The notes under the pieces were generated by a model. That model searched no databases, was not told the DNA's origin, and saw only the letters and a list, made by a program, of their open reading frames with translations. A stretch of DNA of 64,000 nt from Owenia fusiformis (taxonomy: Eukaryota; Annelida; Polychaeta; Sabellida; Oweniidae): assembly GCA_903813345.2 (NCBI GenBank), contig CAIIXF020000006.1:8174989-8238988 (forward strand). Direction: 5' to 3'. The position numbers and the translations under genes are program-made. This document shows, piece by piece, positions 11,227 to 23,700 of this stretch (the stretch's first letter is position 1; each line of letters begins with the position of its first letter).

Positions 11227-14200
11227 ATGAGAACTGTGTCTTTTGTTGAGAGATTGGAATTTGATTTTCCTGGAAATCTTTTCAATCAGGCTTTGGGAGT
11301 GGGAGATGTAGATAATGACAAGGTAACACTGATATTTATATATTTCCTTAGAAAGAAGCAGTAAATTTTAGCATTTCAATTTTATTTGAATGATATCCCT
11401 AACAGTCTTGTCTCACATACATGTACATGTCCTTCCTGCGAAAGCTACAATGTACATGTATGTGGATTTTAGCTTTCCCACGGCGCACTTAGACAGTTGA
11501 ATAATAGCGACCTTTAAAACATGAATAATGCTTATTTTCGGTCTCTATCTGTGTCTTATATAAGTATCATCAATCCGTGCAAGTATTGGAGCGCTGAAAT
11601 AGAGTCAATACGTCTATTTCCAAACACCCCCATCAAAAAATGTAGTTAGCTTGGCTGTACTGCACATCTATGGTATGATTCTATATATATTATGTGTATT
11701 ATACACTGTAGAATGCATTTGCCGAAAAAATTACGAAAAATTGTAAAAAAAATCTGGGTTATACCATTTTTACTACAAGGTATTTTAGGGGGGTAATTCC
11801 GAACAGGAGTATTTTTGGGGGGTAAATCCGAACACTAATATGGGGGTAATTCCAAACACTAAACCTAAATTTAATTGTTTTAATTGTTAGATTGATGGTA
11901 TATCATTATATGATACCCTGAACTTATGATACTGGATCCTGTCACCCCTGCATATCAAAAAACCCAAATTTAATTAATTTATAAGTGATATCTATTGATT
12001 GAAAGGCATATGGTTTGTGGGGGTAATTCCAAACACGAGCATGGGGGTAATTCCGAACACCTAAATCATCATAATTGATTATTTTATTGTTAGATTGTTG
12101 TTATACATCATTATATGGTATCTTTTAGGCTACAAATATTATGTAGAGGTAGTAGAGGTAATATTATTCAATTCAATGATTTGCTTGCCATTGTTTGGAA
12201 CCCGTTCGTGTTTACCCCCCTGTTTGGATTTGGACGTATTGACTCTACTTCTTTTTCGATCAAGACTTGTAAATTGTTCATCGAGTGAATGCTTTTTCAA
12301 CCCATTTCCAATATGGCGGATTGCTAGGAGCGAGATACACAATGAACAAAATGAATTTTGAGAATGAGTTAGGTTCAGACAACCTCCGGAGATTTACGAA
12401 AATGTCCGAGCAGAAAACCCATATTGGAATTTGGCAGAAAAAACATTCGCTTGACGAACAATTACATGTTTTGATCGAAAAAGTCTTGATGTGACAACAA
12501 CATACAGAACTGTGTACATTCTGAGGAGTGAGCCTGATACTAGTATCAATTACTTAATGTTCTATATATTATAAGGCTTAGTAAAGCTCAAACAGCAACA
12601 GTTTTCAGACAAGCCTCTACAAATTTATGATTTTGACAACCCATTGTTTTGTTTGCAAACATGTCATGTGTTTTTATATTTAAAATTTGTGATTTATTTT
12701 TGAGGGAATGTCTTGTCATATATACTGTACATATGGCCTCAGATATGACATATCAATTACACACTGACCCCTAAGGGTCCCAAGGGCCCTAAGCAAGGCT
12801 GACTGATTTTTGTATTTTTCAGTGTAATGAAATTGTAGCAGGGAACATGAATGGAGAACTGATGGTCTTTAAAGGAAGAGACAGTAAACCTTGGAGGAAA
12901 GCAAGTGATCTTGGAATGGTGAGATTGTGCTACATGTAATCACACATATTTTAATTATTCCAATGAAGAAGAGTAGTGGTATAGTAAATCCTGTCAGTTT
13001 GTCCAGAGCAGAACTCAAATACTAATTGAGAGATTTTCTTCATATGGAAAGATGTATAGTGGTGGAATGTTGTATTGTTTGGTAAAGATACAATTGTTTT
13101 GCCTATATTTGAATTTTTTATAGAACTGCTCAAATTTTTAATATTGTATTTTCTTTTTGATTTGTGCTTTGGAAAATCCAAAACTGTGGCCTAAGGCAGA
13201 ATTTCATCTTAATTTGGAAATCTCATCAGACTATGATGTTATTGTCCTCAAATCAAATGTACTTCAACTGAGTCTTGCAAATCTTTCCATTTATCTTGAA
13301 ATCCATTCAAAGTACCAAATATCAAAATTCATGTGTGCCTTGTGAAACCCAAAATGGCAAATTTGATTTTAATTAATTTGGAGGATCTCATGGAATTATG
13401 ATTTTATTATACTCAAATTGTTTGTTGGGATTATCTAGTCCAGAGAGTTGCCATTTTGTTGTTAGAACCATGAATATGGTATCAAGGGTAGATCATGAAT
13501 GTTTTCCTATTTAGTCCACAGCAGAGCAAACATCATACTGATATTGATTAAGTAAAAAAGGTGTAAATAAAGTGATAATTTCCTCATATGTCAGTCTGAT
13601 ACTGCTAATATAGCTACATTTCTGTTCCACTTTGCTGAGAAATGAGATATATTGGTGAGTCATGTTGTACATATATAATTGATAATGATTTTTATTATGT
13701 CACCACCACATTTTGCATGTTAATGGGTTGTTGCTTTATTTTTATATTAATCATTTGTAGACCAAACAAAGTTATACTTTAGTCTTGATTCATATATTTT
13801 TTTCATAATTTCAGATCACCTGTATTGGAGTAGGTGACATTTGCAATAAAGGAAAGGTAAACAATTCAAATGACAGTACCTCCCATAAAAGAAATGTAAA
13901 GAAATGATTTGTATGAGAGTTTTTGTTAGCTTATGGAAGCAACTTTTGAGTATTCAATAAAAAAATTGGAGTACTTCAGTGTGGTATTAAATTGATTGTA
14001 CATGGAACTATTGACCTGGTCCCTTAGCCCTTGATTTATCTCTTTATTGTAATGTACATTCTTGTGTGTGTTGAGTGCATATTATATTCTGTGTGAAGAG
14101 AGTGTTGGAAGAGGTGAAAAGGGGAAGTGAAATGGTTGGAAGCAACAGTTGGAAAATTAGTATTCTCTGTATATTGAAGACTTTAGTAGATCTAATGGGG

Positions 14201-17200
14201 AAGATGATATGGCATAGAGATGGTGGATAGAAATAATTCAGGATTCTTAATCCATTGTATTTCCTTTATTTACAGAACATGCTGGTTAGCCTGAGTGCAG
14301 AGGGATGGTGCCATATATTTTGTGTGAAGGGTGATGGTGAGGAAGGCAATGGAGACATGGACAGATGTATGCAACCATCCCACATACAACATCTGCCAGC
14401 CAACAGCAGAGTAATGATCATAGCAGATGTTGGTATGTTTACTCTTATTATATGGGGTCTGTCATGGGTCAAAAATTGTGATTCAGTAAAAGTTATTATG
14501 TTAGGTCAAACAACTTCTCTATGTTGTACAGTAGTTGGTATATGTTCGTGATTGTTACATTTAATAAATCAACCAACAAAGAGATGTTACCAAATTATTA
14601 CTGTTTATATTATCTGAATATGATACATATATTTTTTAAGAGACCCTCTAAGAATTTTGCAAGATTTTATATACAAGTTAAAGTGTTCATATATGGCTCC
14701 ATCTGTTGTTAAATTCTACATTCTTTGTTTTTATCTTAAATTGACTAAATGGGTAAATCCAAACAACTTAAAGAAATGAAAGGACAGAAGCGACATCTTT
14801 TAGAAGACCTCATTGTTCGTACAGTACATGAAATATACATTCACTAATTTATTTCAGACAATGACGGGAAGAGTGAGCTTGTGATTGGTTACTCTGATCG
14901 TGTGGTTCGCTCATTTCGCTGGTCCACTACAGCCGATCCTGACAGCTTCCCTCTTGGCAAATTCATCCCTGTAGAGAAGTGGCAACTTGCGGGTAATTTG
15001 CCTTACAACATCTGGTAGAAGACTTTTGTCCATGTTGATTGACCATTCAGAGCACAGACTTGATAGTGTGTCATAACTTATTGCTCAATACTCAAGCATC
15101 TGAAGAGCTTTTGAAAAAGTCATTCTTCAATTGGGTTATTGAACCAGTGTCCCACAATATATGGCAGATCTAGCCCTAAATAAGTCATTTTCTTAAGGCT
15201 ATCGAGAATAATGTAGTAAAATGTATAAAAAAGATGTTTGTTTGCTGTTACTTAGTTTCTGTATCTGGTGACTAAACCCCTCCCCTAGTCTTGCTTCAAG
15301 ACCTTAAGTGAAGTAAAAACCCTAAAGTAAAGTAGATTTTTCACATAATGGAAAAATATTACAGTCCATTTTGGTAAAAAGGTTGAAATATCTTGACTTG
15401 TATGAGATTTGGGCTCTAAAAATTTTAAGAAAGGTGTCCTAAAGCTAGTCTTTTTGATAGATATTCTTGTTAACTGTCCATGTCCCAAGTCTGTTTTTGT
15501 TGATTTCAGCTCAAATTGGTTCCATTACAACTAATACGTTAGCAGATGGCACTGTTGATGTGATGGTGGCGCAACCTGGTGGTACATTTGTGAGTCTAGT
15601 TGGAAGTAAAGATATACATACAGGAGCAGGGCATAAGGACAAACCACAGTGGGGCCCTAACACATCAACAGAGGATCTGGAGGAGTATGTTAAATAATTT
15701 TTGGCTCATTGACCTAATCAGTATGTTTTAAAGCTATCATGAATACAAATTGTATGTATTTGAAATGATCTATTATGATGAAATGGTGTTCCTGAATAAT
15801 GAATTTGTTTTTTTTAATTGAACACACCATTAATACGTTACATTATTTTTGGCTCACACAGTGAGCCTATGGGATTGACCAGGCGTCCGTCCGTCCGTTG
15901 GTCCGTCCGTCCGTTGGTCCGTCCGTCCGTCCGTCCGTCCGTCAACATTGGCCGCACAAATTAAAACTGCTATTCGGATTGAGTCATATCCACATTCATT
16001 TTATTTTATGCATATCCATAATGCCTATTTGACCTATCATCGCCATTTCCCAAGTTCGCCCGGTTTCCGAGAAATTGCGGATTTTGACGTCAAAAAGTCA
16101 AATTTTCTGTAAATACTAGACACTTTGTTGAAGTAGAACTTTCAAATAACTTTTAGTAGTTGGTGTATATGCAACTTATGTCCTCTGAAGATTTCAAAGC
16201 TCTTGGAATTACGGTTTTTGGTGTTTACTCTATAAAATTTAAAAAAAGTAGGACTTAGTCATTTTCAGGAAACTTTCTCATGTATAAAGTCAATGGCAGG
16301 TTTTGTGATTGACAAGATTCTTAAAGTTTGCCTTATACTTGATCATTTCCTGCAATAAATTACATCATTAATAGATTTAAGCAGTCCCTACATATTTCTC
16401 AATATATGTCAGCATCAAATTTTTACCGTTTTTGAGATATTTGACGTAAAAAAACAGTAAAAATAAGTTATTTTTCAACTTGCTTCAATTTGACCAAATT
16501 TTTTTTTGAAAATCATCTACAAGTTGCCAGGAGTTCAAATCTGACATTAGTTTTAGGATTTGACCTTTACTTGACCTTCAGTGACCTTCGAAAGGTCAAA
16601 AAAGTTGATTTTTCAAATTGATTTTTGGATGTAAATTTTGGTCAGCTTAATCACAAAAGACCTTACCGAGCTCTGAATAAGTAAAATTTTCAAGGCCAAA
16701 GGTCATCAAACTAGGTCACACAACTATGCTATCTAAGTTTCTCAAAGTTCGAGACTACAAATCATAATCAATATTTTTGTTTGAAAGTCAGGATATAAAT
16801 TCCTCTGAAGGTTCCAAACTGTGTGAGCATAGGACCGTGGGTCCTTCATTAAGTACTGTTAAAGTCTTCTAAAACATGGATTTATTCTTAACTTGAATTT
16901 AAGTATGGAATGATTTGGAACCCTCTGTACAGTGTATATGCTGTTTATAGTTCATCCTTACAAAATAATGCATTCCCGCCCCCACTATTTTGGCCCATAG
17001 ATAACAGTGAATAATGTCTGGTGCCGAAGAATTTTAACTTACTACTTCAAGCAATCTGAATATTACCACAAATGCATTTAACCTGCATGTATTTAGAGAA
17101 TTTAAATTGCATATATTTAGAGATAAGATACAGGGACCTACTCTGGTGTATCATCCTCTAGGAGCTGCGAGGGCACGTAACCCAAGTGTTACCACGGAGA

Positions 17201-18465
17201 TCATTGGCAACATAAGCAAGAGTAAGAAGCACGTCAGTGAAGAAGAGAGAGCTTGTTATTACGCTGTATGCACACTAGATGGTAAACCATTTGTCTTTTT
17301 TTCCCCCATATAGAATTCTGCCAATATTTTTCGCTTGAAGGCGCTCTTGATATTACCATAAAAACCAAGGGCTTCTCTTTTTTGTTACCGCTTTAAAATG
17401 AGCTTGAAACATACTGGAATGTTATAGATATGTATACAATTCTGAATTATTTTCATTTTATTTTCATTAAGGAACTTTGAGCTTGGTTGAGGATGACAAG
17501 ATTCAGTGGTCTTTTCTTGTTGACCATCAACTGTTTGGTTTAACAAAGCTTGATGTAACAGGGGATGGGACAGAGGAGGTTGTCGTGTGCTCATGGGATG
17601 GACAAACCTACATTGTTAATCATAGTAAAGAGGTCGCTAGGTTCCAGTTTGAAGATAACATAGCAGCTTTCTGTGCAGGTTTGTTAACTTGTTTTCTGTA
17701 TTTATTTGTTTGTTAATAATCAAAAGGTATTATATTGTTCATATATTGTGTTATAATGTTTAGTCTCTTAAATTTCCAAAAATATCAAATTTACTGTTGG
17801 ACTCTCTTGATACTAGAAGGTAACAAATGTTAACGATTTTCGAACATGCAAAACTTTATGCCTCTTAAAATTGTATACCTCCATTGTGAACACGAAAATT
17901 TTGAATATAAGATAATTTCATAGAAAATGACAATCCTACTGATTGATATCATATTTACCTATGATAATGCAATAAGTGATTTCATTCCAGGTCACTACGC
18001 ATTATCTGATGAGAAGAATGTCCCGTGTTTGATATATGTGACATTTAGTCAACAGATCCTTGTATATTATAACATGCAAATGCCACATGTAGAATTGGCG
18101 AACCTTATAGACACCATGGACCAGAGGGAGGGAATACCAGAGTTGTTGCAGTGTCTCAGTGTTGACCGTAAGTATTTTCTCCATTTGATAAAATATTTGT
18201 TCTGTGGCGACAGAAATCATTTCAGAATCTGTTTTTACAAACACAGGGGCACTGCCTAGGGATTTATTTTTTATTTCTATTTTTAATGATTTACCTTGAT
18301 TTATGAAAAGTTTGTTCTTCAAAAGTTGTAAATATATATTGTATATCGTGAAAAATTATGAAATATTTAAGTATATTCAATTCTATTTCAGCAAGCAATA
18401 AGCAACAGTTAAGGCAGCTTTACCACTGGGCACTTTATGGAGGCGGGCACCAATCTAAGTCTTGA
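11227..18465 (+). CDS. ITFG2: Integrin alpha FG-GAP repeat-containing protein 2 (KICSTOR subunit), complete
   Basis: Ten exons: 11227-11322, 12823-12918, 13815-13856, 14276-14432, 14858-14992, 15510-15684, 17121-17281, 17472-17678, 17991-18167 and 18392-18465. All have GT-AG borders and the phases close exactly to 1320 nt, 439 residues plus stop, against about 447 in human. The protein starts [19 protein letters not shown]-like beta-propeller signatures recur: GVGDVDND (residues 24-31), [30 protein letters not shown], and [20 protein letters not shown]. The segment [15 protein letters not shown] and [10 protein letters not shown] are hallmarks of the family. ITFG2 works with KPTN, SZT2 and C12orf66 in KICSTOR, which tethers GATOR1 to lysosomes for mTORC1 amino-acid and glucose sensing. 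The C-terminal tail after the propeller is short. Exon 7 has two in-frame acceptors 24 nt apart (17097 or 17121), giving 447 or 439 residues. Confidence 0.95.
11598..12252. mobile_element. Non-autonomous DNA element with about 36-bp inverted ends, in ITFG2 intron 1
   Basis: TAGAGTCAATACGTCTATTT near 11602 is mirrored by GGATTTGGACGTATTGACTC near 12226, and CCAAACACCCCC pairs with the GGGGG-side counterpart. Between them the motif GGGGGTAATTCCGAACAC recurs about five times (11790-12060). That motif is related to the ends themselves, so the interior looks like repeated subterminal sites. No protein is encoded. Confidence 0.6.
15850..16857. mobile_element. Dispersed repeat with CCGTCC run and GACCTT module, in ITFG2 intron 6
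   Basis: It begins GGCTCACACAGTGAGCCTAT, then a run of CCGTCCGT (15887-15945). It ends with TGTGTGAGCATAGGACCGTG. The start and end thus share inverted GTGAGC/GCTCAC motifs. At 16480-16620 it carries one copy of a module (CTTGCTTCAATTTGACCAAA, ATCATCTACAAGTTG, TGACCTTCAGTGACCTTCGA). That module is the reverse complement of the one amplified about nine times at 54870-56130. No coding capacity is visible. Superfamily is uncertain; a Helitron-like or foldback origin is possible. Confidence 0.6.
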
Positions 18466-19130
18466 CATCAATACAACAACACTTGAAGTATTGACATTGT
18501 CACAAATGGAACTGTGTCAAGTTTTGACATCATCAAAAGGACATGACATTGTGAATGGATGACTTTTGAAGTTCCAACATCATCATCAATGGACACAAAT
18601 TGTAAGTCCTGTCATCGGCATGGTATGTGGACTGTTAATTGGTACTGGTCATGCCACTATTCAAACATATGAAATCTTCGCTAATGGAGCCTAGTGTAGT
18701 ATTGACATCTTGCAGGAATGTTTGTTAAGTGATCACGTTCATAGTGTGGTTAGGACATGCTGACTGAATACCAGCATTAACATGCATTGTGACATCACTG
18801 TAGACACCAAAAACTAAGTGAATGAATTGAATTAGTTTGAATCACTGTTACTTGTTAAAACAATTGTATTCCTCTGTACAAACTCCATCAGGTCAATGTG
18901 ACTAAGGGCACGTCCCCCCAGGGCAACTTGTCAAATAATTGTGTGAGAATTTTGTATGATGATAACATAGCATTTAACCTACACTCAAAAGCAATTATAT
19001 CTGTCATTTTAATCATATTGTATCTTGGTGATCCTCTTCAAGTATGTCAGTGGTAACCCCCTTATGAAACTGGTGTCATATGCATTTTGAACTATGAAAG
19101 GTACTCACATAATAAGTGGTTCAAAGCTTT

Positions 19131-19136
19131 AATAAA
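19131..19136 (+). terminator. Candidate ITFG2 polyadenylation signal
   Basis: AATAAA in plus orientation, 665 bp after the ITFG2 stop codon, with no earlier canonical hexamer noticed in the UTR. Position and context fit, but this was not tested against transcripts. Confidence 0.45.
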
Positions 19137-19228
19137 AAGGATATTTAGAGTACCCTACTTTTGATATTCAGTTTGTTTTTTGATGTTTGTATATGAGTCT
19201 ACCCTCGTCAACTTAAGGTACAACATGA

Positions 19229-19470
19229 AAGAGAGTTCAAATGAAACTTTATATACATGTATGTATAATGATCGGATGACTCTCAAATTAAACTTTATAT
19301 GCATGTATGTAAAATGATCGGATGATTCTCAAATTAAACTTTATATACATGTATGTATAATGATCGGATGACTCTCAAATTAAACTTTATATACATGTAT
19401 GTATAATGATCGGATGACTCTCAAATTAAACTTTATATACATGTATGTATAATGATCGGATGATTCTCAA
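19229..19470. repeat. Minisatellite of about 61 bp, four to five copies
   Basis: The block AAACTTTATATACATGTATG, then TATAATGATCGGATGACTCTCAAATT, repeats with very few changes (ACTCTC/ATTCTC, ATACATG/GCATG). The CATATATACATG-like half is itself near-palindromic. It lies just after the ITFG2 poly(A) signal. Confidence 0.85.
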
Positions 19471-19820
19471 AATAAAATGTGCCATTTAGATAATTTGTTC
19501 AAGCTCTAAGAAAACAAGATTGGCCGTTTAGTGCAATTTTAAGTCACAATTCATTGAGTCATACGCTTAAATTATTTTCACACATAGCAAAAAAGCATAG
19601 TACAATATCACTATAAACAATGTTTTCCAACCAGAAACATTTTCGCATAAGTATCTACTTGGCTAAACATAATGATACTATTATCATTTTTCACACTAGG
19701 TCAGTGTTTTCTTTGTTTAGGTTTTCTTTACTAACCATTAGACAGCACTGTGAGTCAAACTTTTTAACAAATGTAAATTTATTTTCTTGTACAACATAAA
19801 ATAGCTAGAAAGTACATTTA

Positions 19821-19886
19821 CAGGGTGGGCCAAAATGCATGTAAGTTGTATCGACATAAAAAATGTGGAATTTTTGGCCCACCCTG
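19821..19886. mobile_element. 66-bp MITE with CAGGGTGGGCC ends and TA target duplication
   Basis: It starts CAGGGTGGGCCAAAA and ends TTTTTGGCCCACCCTG, flanked by TA on both sides (19819-19820 and 19887-19888). The ends match the larger elements at 22111-24076 and, more loosely, at 30100-30363 and 39800-40342. TA duplication with these ends points to the Tc1/mariner superfamily. Confidence 0.85.
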
Positions 19887-20717
19887 TACATGTCGAAATG
19901 AAATAATATATCGTAATGATGAAATACCAGTATGTTCCCTCGAGAAGAATTATACTATAAACATTATAGCAATGTGTGTATAGCAATGGTGCGATTAATA
20001 TATGAATATGCATTATAATGAATAGTTACAGCTTACACATGTCTGCACATGACTATTATAAGTGTGTAAATAAAACAATGCATGAGGGCATTCACATGTC
20101 ATCTGGTCACTCGCTGTGCCTATATTTTCTCTTGACACATTTTGTTATGTTTTTCTCTCAGTTTGAATGAAATTCCTTGTTTTCTATACAATTTATAGTG
20201 TCAACTTCATGCCTGATTACATTATCCCTTGCTGCACTCCTTCGCTTTGCATTGTTCATTTCAAATATTTCTCATAGTTACAGAAGATAAAGTTCATGAA
20301 ATTCTTCATAAGTTATACTGAGTTGATTTGTAGAATAAGATATACAAATATAACAACATCAATAAAGTATACATTAATTACTTCAAAACAAATGCATTAT
20401 TATTTTGTACAGTCAAACTTGTCTAAACTGAGTGTTGCTTGCTTGGGTTAGCTAAGTGTGTTCATGTTGAGATTTTCGCATAATATGAGCTTTTGAAAAA
20501 TGAGAGAACAAATGTATGGGATAATTAAAATCTAGAACTGAAACTGTTTCCATTTCACATTCTGAGAACACATTTGATTTAGAAAAAATGAGATCAAACA
20601 TTTTCCAAAGCAGATTAAATGACTCATTTCTGAGTGTTTCTCACAATTGTATTCACATGACATAAAATTCAAGATAAGCTGTTTGTTATTATTCGTGCTA
20701 CCTTTTATAGACTATTT

Positions 20718-23700
20718 TTATGCTGGTAAACTCTTATCAGTCATGCTCACAGATGTGTATATATTTCTATTATAAATCTTTCGTTCATTTTTACGATGTA
20801 TAAACACTGTAATATAAAGAATAGCGAATATGATAATCAACAAAAAACTCAGTACAAGAATGGTATATACAAAAACCATATAGGTACTTGGGAATAAATA
20901 GCTGACCAATGGTGGGAGGGTCATTCCGCTGATAGATGCCGCTGCCAGCGCTGTTCCCGCTACAACTCCAGTGACTTGCATCGCATTGTTTTGAATCCAG
21001 GATAATATGGACGCAAACACTGTTCCCATGCTTAACCCTGCGGTAATGATACACACCCAAACCGCGATTGGATGTTGCACAAAAATTAACAGTCCAACAA
21101 TGGAGGCTGCCAATAGGAATGTGTCTATCAGAAGAAGTTTTGTGAATGAGATCATCTTGGTTAATGGGACCGCTATCAAACGAGCAAGCATGAAGGCCCC
21201 CCAGAAAGCTGATGTTATGACTGTTCCTGTTTCTTTGCTCCACCCAAGTGCAACATTTAAGAACGTCATCAAAAGTCCTCCGATGATGTACTCAATTCCT
21301 CCGTAACAATACAAAAAACTAAACAACAGACATAGTATTTGTAAACTGTATAGTCTGCTCTTTGTCTCTTTATTGCCATGACTTGAATCAGTTTTGTATT
21401 CAAGGGCTTTTAATGTCCGTTTCCCTTGTAAAGTTATACCAAAGAATACGACTGCCATGAAAAGATGTAAGATCCCAATGATCAAGTACACATACTCCAC
21501 ATTCGATTCCGTCATTAATTCCAGTGGTTTTATCTCATCCATTTTTTCAGTTATGTTGTAGCCTGTTGTAGATGTTATATTGATATATTTGCGACTCTCA
21601 TCACTCCTTTGTAAGGCCTCTGATTCAATGGTATTGTTGTTGCCATGGTAACCAAATGAATTTGAAATATAGTTACCATGGTAACTGTTGTTGTACATAC
21701 TCTGATATGCTTGATTGTTATGGTAATTGCCATTGGTAATGTTTGTTGATGCATTACTACGGTAGCTAGATATAAAAGGCTTGGCCAAGAGTGGGCCAAT
21801 GAATGAGCCAATGCCGAAAAAGAAGTGAGATAACTGGAAGTATGGTCCAATTTTGCTCTCCCAAACTAGAAGCAGAAACACTTGCCCACCTGAAGATAAA
21901 AAAACATGCAAACATTTAATTTATACATAATATACATGTACAGTGTATGTGTTGTCTTACAGTAAAACCAATGGAGACAACATCTTTAATTGGAGCTAAA
22001 AAAAGTGTTCACTATGGGGAGGTGTCAACAGAGAATGTATGATATATGGAGTTCACAAGAGGTAGGCAATCGTAAGGAAGAGACAGAGACAGGTTTTAAT
22101 GCACATACTATAGGGTGGGCCAAAAAATCCACATGATATTACGAACAAATGTACAAACTATATACCATTGGAAAGACAATTCAATTTCCAATAATATGAT
22201 ATTTAATTCATTCCATTTACATGAGTATTTGTCTTAAACTATTAGGCTATTTCGATAACCACATGGGTCAAAATCATGATTAACCAATTGCTGAATACAG
22301 AATGCTATTAAGAACTGACCAGACAGATATAACCCCTTATGTCAGTTTTAGGGATATAATTCTACTTATAGGAAGGTCAACATTGTTGATTTATACATCA
22401 AATTAAAGAAAATTGATTTAAAAATGCAATCATGAGTTCTTTTACCATTTTGATGTATTAGTAATATAGCCTAAATAATGTAGCACTTGAAGTCTGTATT
22501 AGTCCATTTGTCATTTTCTGAACGTATGAATATTTAAAAGTATGATGTTTTTCTGTGTAAATACTATCATTAGAGATTATTGGAGTGATTAAGCTGGGTT
22601 GCCAAAAAAATAACTTTGGGGAAAAATTTTGTATCTATTACAATGGTAACATACCAGGTATATGGTGGTATTCCAACGCTAAGTCAATAGTCAAGGCCAT
22701 GTTAAGCGATTGCACCCCTCCCTAATCAGCTTATATAATTTTTTCCCCAAACAAACATTTTCGGCAACCAAGTTAAATCACTTCAGAAAACCCTTATTAT
22801 CATAAATCGACCATAAAACATCGTACTTTTGACAATTTCTAGGTTCACTATTGGATGTATAGGGGTGACAAATGGTCTATATCAAATAGTTGAATATTTA
22901 CTCATTTTCAAGACATTTTGGAGATGATGCCTATTTGAGGCTAAAATCATCATTTGATGGATAATAATGATGTTGTACTTATATAACTTACATTTTAAAT
23001 GGCACACAATGCAATTATAGGCACCAGAAGAGCAAATAATTGAAATTTATTCCATATTATGAGTCATGGCAAAATTTCAACTGAGTTTCTTTGCAAAACA
23101 TGTTTGAAGCAAATATCAATGTATCTATCAATCTAACTTTATAACGAACTACAATGCATAATAATAGGTTTCATGATTATTTAAGAGCTAATAAATGGCA
23201 AATAATAAAAATTAACTCTAATACATTTTCTTTATATGTAAAGGCCTAAACGTGTTGATTAAACAATAAATGCAATATTATGCAATAAGCTCAAAACATA
23301 TAGCTAAATCTTGTTTTTTTTACTGTTACTAAATCTTGGTTTTTTTTACTGTTACTACCTCATGATATGGAAAAAATCATGCAGTCGCCAATAGCCATTC
23401 ATATTTTATGAATCATGCATTTTATTATCCCAACGAACGAAGTTCGGTAGGGATATAGTAAAGCCCTCCGTCCGTCCATCAGTCCATCACATATATTCCG
23501 TGTTTTTCATCCTGACCCCCAGGGGCCCTGTATGGGGGGGGGGGGGGGGGTCAGGAAAACAGAATTTTTTGCTAGTTTTTATATCTTTCTGAAGTATAGC
23601 TTTATTATACTCAAATGAAAGGCAATTAAGAGTAGATTGCAAATATTGTATCTTTTTTCTGATTTGAGCCTCGTAAAATTCAAAATGGCCGTCTAATGTA

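Larger units (their letters stand above)
18466..20717. other. Convergent intergenic region: ITFG2 3' UTR and MFSD4-like 3' side
   Basis: ITFG2 (plus) and the transporter gene (minus) converge here. A poly(A) signal AATAAA lies at 19131-19136, 665 bp after the ITFG2 stop, and is the likeliest 3' end. Beyond it come a minisatellite (19229-19470) and a 66-bp MITE (19821-19886). No further coding exon is recognised. Confidence 0.5.
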
